Source of the DNA: Stenogyne calaminthoides
Taxonomy: Eukaryota; Streptophyta; Magnoliopsida; Lamiales; Lamiaceae
DNA: 64,000 nt
Reading direction: 5' to 3'
NCBI GenBank assembly: GCA_037126765.1
Contig: JBBCBC010000008.1
Coordinates: forward strand, 1 to 64,000
Within the stretch, counting starts at the first letter, position 1. Each line of letters begins with the position of its first letter. This document shows positions 57,712 to 64,000 of this stretch, in pieces. Both the position numbers and the translations under genes were made by a program. Under the pieces are notes generated by a model. That model was not told the DNA's origin, did no database searches, and saw only the letters and a program-made list of their open reading frames with translations.

Positions 57712-59567
57712 TGTTGGGGAATGAGTTGCACAGATCTATTCGGGGTGAATATTTAAATACAAATTTAATTCTTTAATTATTACTAGCATGAATTAATCCT
57801 ATATTAATTCAAATAATAATTGCAACAGCATATCATGCATATAAAAAGCCACGTAAAACCTACGCATGCTGAATCTACGGGTTTACGTGAACGTACCTCT
57901 CGGGATGGCAGTGACTTCGGTCGGACGGACTAACCAAAAGGACTTCCCAAGTATTCCCTTAGCCCTTGCTCAACTATCCGGTGGAAGGACACTTGTCGAA
58001 CAATTAACAAAAGGAAAAAATAAACTTTGTTGCACCACTTATGTGGATTTGCTAATTTTTCCAGCACATGGAATTGTGTTGAGAATGAAAGAATCATCCC
58101 CTATTTATAGGTGAGAGGTGGTCGATTTTTTCAGTAGAAAAAAAATGTGGGAAAAGACTTTTCTTGATCACCAAGAAATCTTGAATATATCTCCTATATT
58201 CTTTTTCCCATAATTAAAATATTCCACAAAAATCCCACCTCCTCAACAATATGGATTTTCGAAAATTAATGTGTGCAAGAATCCAAGATTTGGATCTTCT
58301 TGAATTTATGAGATATTCTTGTATTTCAAGAAATACATATCTTCAATAATATCTTTTCAAGAAAATCAAGAAAATCTTCCTTGCCCACTATATTTTCAAA
58401 ATTTCGAAATTCTCTTATGAAATAACCAAGTGGGAGATTTCTTGAATTTAATGAGATAATCTTGTATTCCAAGAATACATATCTTCATTCCATAACAAAA
58501 ATTCAAAGAAAATCTTTCTCCCAACTTATTCATAATTTTCGAAAATTTAGAGGAAAAATAAGCAACAATATTTATTTTATTTTAATCACCTTTTCAGTTA
58601 TTGGACTATTTGTTGGGCTATTCAGGGGGCCTTTAGGAGAATTAAGATTGAACCTTCTAATGGACCTTGAATATCTAATATTGAGCCACAATATAATTCA
58701 AGCCCATAAATATTAATTAATCCCACTACATAATTAATATTGACTATCCATCTTAACCCATATTACAGTCAATATGGGCTCGGTCATTATTTCCCGTGTT
58801 TAAGATTATCTAGCCCATTAATTAATTCAAGCCCTTTGAAATAGCTTTCTAATTAATTAATATCTTTTATCCTTGGTCAAGGAGCGGTTCAACATTATTA
58901 TTCATACCAGGAAACTAATTCCACTTGCAAGATTTGGTATGATAAAGCTTATGAACCTCCCAAGAACCAAATCGAACAAAAGCGTCTTTTGCACACGCGA
59001 TTCTTCGTATTAAATCTTAGCAATCACATGTGACCAATAATATTGCCCAAGATAAAAAGTATTGAATCTCATTGATTATTTACCCATGATAAGTCAAAGC
59101 AATAGTTACCAATCCCACGTGATCATATTTAAGGGGCGAAGATTAAGAAACAACGAACCATCGAGGTCCAATTCTTCCTTGTTCGATTCGAAGAATTTAT
59201 CCTCCAGTAGGGTCCTATTCGATTGCATCGATCATGCACTAGTGTAATCTCTTGGTCAAGACAAACCAATCTAAGCCTTTACACCTCAACCTTTCGCGTG
59301 GGTTGTTCATTTCCATCTAGGTCGTGAATAGCGTATTTTTTTTTAGTTACAAAGGATTGTTAATTTAATCTTCGTGATCCGGTATCACTAAATTAACTAC
59401 AATGTAACACGCATTTAATTATTGAACAGATTATCAAATAAATATATGTAACATTCAATCATATTTAAAGCATCAATTGATAAACAATTTATTTTAGTAA
59501 ATAAGTCCGAAAATTGAGGCCGATTATACAAAGTAAAAAGCATACTTTTCAAATTATAATCCCAACA
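57712..59567 (-). mobile_element. 3' LTR of a minus-strand Copia retrotransposon, ~1.86 kb
   Basis: Read on the minus strand it starts TGTTGGGATTATAATTTG and ends TTCCCCAACA. It is the inverted counterpart of the LTR at 61155-62932. Shared blocks include ACGTAAAACCTACGCATG and CCACGTGATC. A TATA box (CTATAAATAGG on the minus strand, near 58105) marks its promoter. The element's internal region lies to the right (59568-61154). Confidence 0.9.
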
Positions 59568-59578
59568 ATCGCCCACTT
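59568..59578 (-). other. Polypurine tract of the minus-strand Copia element
   Basis: AAGTGGGCGAT on the minus strand sits directly against the LTR border, where a polypurine primer for plus-strand synthesis is expected. Confidence 0.75.
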
Positions 59579-59800
59579 ATACTCAAAGTGCGCTTTTAAG
59601 TATACTACAACATGTCTCGCGTAGTCCGTGACATCTAATGTCACCTACACGAACCTAATAATTTCTCCCACTTATACTCAAAGCATATTGACAACGGTCT
59701 TGACACCCATTCCTTCCACATGTCTCTCTAATGTATTCAGAGGCAGACTATTTGTGAATGGATACGCTAGGTTGTCCTCGGACGCCTATCTTTGCCACAT

Positions 59801-61150
59801 CTATATCTCTCTCTTAACGATATCTCGTATAAGATGGTATTTCCTTTCTATGTGTTTCTTTGGCTTTGTGGGCTCTTGGTTCCCTTGAATTTGCAAATTG
59901 CTCGGCATTGTCACAATAAATGATGATTCTCTTTGGGCAAATTCGGAACCACATCTAAGTCCACTAGGAAGTGCTTGAGCCAAACCGCTTCTTTCATTTG
60001 CCTCATTCATTAGCCTACATATTCGCTTCCATGGTAGAATCTGCGACATTTTCGCGCTGACGCTTCTCCATGTCACGGCTCCTACCCCATGTAAAACACA
60101 CTATCGGAGGTAGATTTTCTGGAGTCTACGTCTGATTGGAAATCCAAGTCCGTGTAACCGATGGGGATTGGAATACCTGACTGATAAACCAACATTCTAT
60201 CCCGAGTTCTTTTCAGATACTTCAGAATGTTTTTAACTGCCGTCCAATGCTCTTTCCCGGGGTTACTTTGATATCTTGCCACCATACCTACGGCAAAGCA
60301 AATATCTGGTCTCGTACACAGCATCACATACATAAGGCTTCCGACCGCCGAAGCATAAGGAATGTCTTTCATGTCATCTATCTCCTCTTGCGTCTTAGGG
60401 GACATTTTCTTAGATAGATGGATTCCATGTCTGAAAGGTACGAATCCTTTCTTGGAATCTTGCATGCTGAATTGTTTCAAAATAGTGTCTATGTATGAGG
60501 CTTGCGATAAGCCTATCATCATTTTCTTGCGATCTCGAGTGATCTTGATCCCAAGGATGTGTCCGGCTTCCCCTAAGTCCTTCATATCAAACTGTTTTGA
60601 AAGCAATGCCCTTACGTCGATAACACCTTCACATCATTTCCGATGATCGGAATGTAAATCTCGATATAGTACTAAGAATACCAATCTGATTCGAAATGGC
60701 GCTTTTTATACACACAACTTTCAAACTCGTTTTGATCAAACCCATAAGACTTTATAACATGATCAAAACATTGGTTCCAAGCTCTGGATGCCTGTTTGAG
60801 TCCGTAAATGGACTTCTTGAGCTTACAAACAAGATGTTCTTGGCCTGTTTCAATGAAACCTTGGGGTTGTTGCATATAGATCTCTTCATCAAGACTTAGT
60901 TAAGGAAAGCCGTCTTGACATCCATTTGCCAGATTTCAAAGTCGAAATCTTGCAAAGAATCGATAAGAAAATACGGATGGACTTAAAGCATGGCTCTGGT
61001 GAAAAAAAAGTTTCCTCATAATCGATCCCCTTCTTTTTGAGTATAACCTTTCTCCACTAGTCTTGCTTTAAAGGTTTCAACCTTCCCGTCCGGTCCTCTT
61101 TTCCTCTTATATACCCATTTGCATCCAATGGGTTTGACCCCATTAAGTGG
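59801..61150 (-). pseudogene. Copia pol fragment: reverse transcriptase and RNase H
   Basis: On the minus strand, from high to low coordinate: KPIGCKWVYKRKRGPDGKVE and FKARLVEKGYTQKEG (RT start, 61140-61020); LVCKLKKSIYGLKQASRAWN (60875-60672); then 60606-60082 with FDMKDLGEAGHILGIKITRD, PYASAVGSLMYVMLCTRPDI and GYTDLDFQSDVDSRKSTSD (RNase H start); and near 59830 KKHIERKYHLIRDIV. The order is RT then RNase H, the Copia arrangement. Frames shift between blocks and the YVDD-type catalytic stretch is not found intact, so it is dead. The 5' part (gag, protease, integrase) is cut off by the second element inserted at 61155. Confidence 0.9.
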
Positions 61151-61154
61151 TTCG

Positions 61155-62932
61155 TGTTGGGATTATACTGAAAAGTATGATTTTACTTTGTATAATTAAA
61201 ACCGAATTTTCGGACTTATTTCTTGAAATAAATTGTTTTATCGATGCTTTAAATATGATTGAATGTTATATATATTTCTCGCATAAGCTGTTCAATAATT
61301 AAATGCGTGTTACATTGTAGTTAATTTAGTGATACCCGATCACGAAGATTAAATTAACGATCCTTGTAACTATAAGTACGCCATTCACTTACCTAGATGG
61401 AAATGAACAACCATCGCGAAAGGTTGAGGTGTAAGGCTCGGGATTGGTTTGTCTTGACCAAGAGATTACACTAGTGCATGGTGATCTTCTTTGAATAGGA
61501 CCTACATGAGGATAAATTCTTGACCCGAACAAGGAAGAATTAGACCTCGAGTGGTTCGTTGTTTCTTAACCTTCGTCCCTTAAATAAGATCACGTGGGAT
61601 TGGTAACTATTGCTTTGACTTATCATGGGTAGCGAATCGAGAGAGATTCAATACTTTTTATCTTGGGCAATATTATTGGTCACATGTGATTGCTAAGATT
61701 TATCTGAAGAAATCGTGCAAGAAACGCTTGCTTGATTTGCCCCCTTGGGAGGTTCATAAGTTTTATCATACCAAATCTTGCAAGTGGAATTAGTTTTAGG
61801 TATGGATAATAATGTTGAACCGTTCTCGACCAAGGACAAAAGATATTAATTAACGGAAAGCTATTTGGTGGCTTGAATTAATTAATGGGCTAGATAATCT
61901 TAAACACGGAAATAATGACGGGGAGCCATATTGTACGTAATATGGGTTAAGATGGATAGTCAATATTAATCATGTAGTGGGATTAATTAATATTTATGGG
62001 CTTGAATTATATTGTGGCTCAATATTAGATATTCAAGATCCATTAGAAGGTCCATTCTTAATTCTCCTAAAGGCCCCCTGAGTAGCCCAACAAATAGTCC
62101 AATAACTGAAAAGGTGATTAAAATAAAATAAATATTGTTGCTTAATTTTTCCTCTTATTTTCGAAAATTATGGATAAAAGAGGGAGAAAGATTTTCTTTG
62201 AATTTTGTTATGGAATGAAGATATGTATTCTTGGAATACAAGATTATCTCATTTAATTCAAGAAATCTCCCACTTGGTTATCTATATAGTATGTTTGAAA
62301 TTTTGGAAATATATATTGGGCAAGAAAGATTTTCTTGATTTTCTTGAAAAGATATTATGGAAGATATGTATTTCTTGAAATACAAGAATATCTCATAAAT
62401 TCAAGAAGATCCAAATCTTGGATTCTTGCACACTTAATATTTTCGAAAATCACCATAAAATAGAGGAGGTGGATTTTCAAGAAAAGTCTTTTCCCACATT
62501 GAAAAATTACACAAATTTCTTTCACCCTCCCTCCTATAAATAGGGGATGATTAGTTCATTCCCAAGTACAATTCCATGTGCTGGAAATATTAGCAAATCC
62601 ACAAAAGTGGTGCAACAAAGTTTATTTTTTCCTTTTGTTAATTGTTCGCGATTATCCTTCCACCGGATTGTCGAACAAGGGCTAAGGGAATACTTGGGAA
62701 GTCCTTTTGGTTAGTCCGTCCGACCAAAGCCACTGCCATCCTAAGAGGTACGTTCACGTAAACCCTTAGATTCCGCATGCGTAGGTTTTACGTGGCTTTT
62801 TATATGCATAATATGTTGTTGCAATTATTATTTGAATTAATATAGGATTAATTCATGCTAGTAATAATTAATGAATTAAATTTTTATTTAAATATTCACC
62901 CCGAATAGATCTGTGCGAATCATTCCCCAACA
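61155..62932 (+). mobile_element. 5' LTR of a plus-strand Copia retrotransposon, 1.78 kb
   Basis: Starts TGTTGGGATTATACTG and ends TTCCCCAACA, followed two bases later by a primer-binding site. It carries a TATA box (CTCCTATAAATAGGGG near 62531). The element continues past the window's right edge. It landed in the RT of the older minus-strand copy; the five bases before it are GTTCG, and the other side of the duplication is out of view. Confidence 0.92.
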
Positions 62933-62934
62933 AC

Positions 62935-62946
62935 TGGTATCAGAGC
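62935..62946 (+). other. Primer-binding site (initiator tRNA-Met)
   Basis: TGGTATCAGAGC matches the complement of the 3' end of plant initiator tRNA-Met, the usual primer of Copia elements, two bases after the LTR. Confidence 0.93.
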
Positions 62947-64000
62947 CACTGTTTCGGGCTCTGAATTTTTTAAATTGTAATTTAATTCGTGGACATTAAA
63001 TTTGAAATTGGATAGTAGAACTGTTAGATCTGTTTTGCAGGTATCCAATTGTCATGGATTTTAATGTTTTATTTTGCATGCATATAAACTGTGTTTTTTT
63101 TAATTCGATTCGTTCGGATTTGTTTTGCCTCGTGAGAAAATCCACGAGTAGACTAGGATTTGTTTGATTTGATCAATGTAATAGACTAGTCTAGATCTAG
63201 GTTTATTTATTTTTTGTAAATAAATTGTAACCGGATCGGGAACAAAAAGACGAAAAAATTAAGGACGTAAATCCGTAACGCGTAAGGGGCGTGGCGCACG
63301 CCGGCACGCTTGGCGCAGAGGCGTAGGCGGACGGCCGAGCGTGAGGATGAAGGCCGACGACACGACGGGCGCGCTCGGCGAAACGGACGGGCGAAGTTGC
63401 TTGGCGCTACAGAGACGCTGAATGAGAGATGAGGAGAAGGGGTCGGTCGCGGAGGCGGAGGAGAGTATGGAGCAGGCGGATGTGGATGCCTTGCTGCGTC
63501 GCCTTCGCCGAGATCTCTGCCGAGGCGTCTTGAAACACCCGGCAAACAAGGCCGAGGTCGGCCGAGGTTTCCTGAAAAGCGGCCGGATCGGGGCGTGCAT
63601 CCCATCATTTGTGTTGCTTGGCGTGGCGGTTCGAGGCAAGTATTTTTTTTGAGATTTAAGCGAGTGGGAGGAATTCGAGGCGTGTTTCTTCAAGATCAAG
63701 CCAAAAAAAAATCAAACCATGACAATTGGATAATTTGTGCCCAATATGTTTATTTTTTCATTTTTGCTTGATTTTATTTGTCTTTATCTTATGCTTTATT
63801 TAATTTGTTTAAATGTGTTTGCATGAGGGTTGCCAAATTGAAAAATCTCAACTTCAAAATTACTAAGTATGTTTAAATAATTAATTGACAATTTTATTAG
63901 GATAATAAAATTGAATTAATTTTGACCTCCATGATTTATTTATTTGTGAATTCTTTTGGAGAAATTCCCCAACCCGGGATGGTCAAAAGATAGGTTTCAC
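62947..64000 (+). mobile_element. Leader of the plus-strand Copia element with a GC-rich island
   Basis: No gag motif is reached before the window ends. 63240-63610 is strikingly GC-rich (GGGCGTGGCGCACGCC, GGCCGAGCGTGAGG) against AT-rich surroundings and opens frames on both strands because of composition. It could be the element's normal structured leader or captured host sequence. I recognise no protein in it. Confidence 0.6.

Noticed and set aside
63207..63699. Minus-strand frames of 133 and 146 codons, Pro/Arg-rich
   Set aside because: They arise from the GC-rich leader of the Copia element, are antisense to it, and overlap in two frames at once.
1..64000. CRISPR arrays, operons, bacterial-type promoters or riboswitches
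   Set aside because: The window is plant nuclear DNA; the regular repeats found (AGTTGGC array, minisatellite) lack unique spacers and are transposon-associated.

Overview
The window is nuclear DNA of a flowering plant. It is AT-rich, its genes carry many GT-AG introns, it encodes plastid- and mitochondrion-targeted proteins, and it is full of Stowaway-like MITEs, tRNA-derived SINEs and LTR retrotransposons. Gene content fits a eudicot. An asterid such as a Lamiales species is my guess, not something the sequence proves.

Genes, left to right: the 3' two thirds of a CESA3-type cellulose synthase (26-5399, +); a plastid RbcX-type Rubisco assembly chaperone (6462-7551, +); a small conserved plant protein of unknown role (9067-10203, +); an ankyrin plus tandem CCCH zinc-finger protein of the OXS2/TZF7-11 type (20423-22537, +); plastid argininosuccinate lyase (24219-27248, -); an R2R3-MYB of the MYB46/MYB83 secondary-wall type (34307-35537, -); and the OSCP/delta subunit of mitochondrial ATP synthase (39213-42381, -). 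Exon boundaries were set by hand and the coding phases agree throughout, except in the genes flagged as broken. These are ordinary housekeeping and regulatory genes with no operon-like logic between them.

The spacers are mobile-element territory. 12.8-19 kb holds two SINE families (one inserted into the terminal repeat of a DNA transposon that also carries a GC-rich minisatellite), a candidate solo LTR and a ~950-bp inverted repeat. 27.3-32.6 kb holds a Stowaway MITE, two terminal-inverted-repeat elements and duplicated scraps of a sucrose-phosphatase gene. 43-46 kb holds a second copy of the AACCGGTT-type element with a perfect 9-bp target duplication.

The most unusual part is 47.2-57.1 kb. 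A decayed DUF1985/Ulp1-protease gene, a small zf-XS zinc-finger gene (the finger found in RNA-directed DNA methylation factors) and three Myb/SANT-like modules lie together with no transposase. Between and beside them are arrays of a 20/20/23-bp repeat with the core AGTTGGC; the same core appears in reverse orientation at the right edge. This looks like a non-autonomous or decayed element related to Ulp1-bearing MULEs, possibly with its own DNA-binding and silencing-interaction proteins.

From 57.7 kb to the end, one Copia retrotransposon (minus strand; its 3' LTR and the end of pol are visible) has been interrupted within its reverse transcriptase by a second copy of the same family on the plus strand. 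This leaves two ~1.8-kb LTRs in inverted orientation. The younger element runs off the right edge and has a GC-rich island in its leader.
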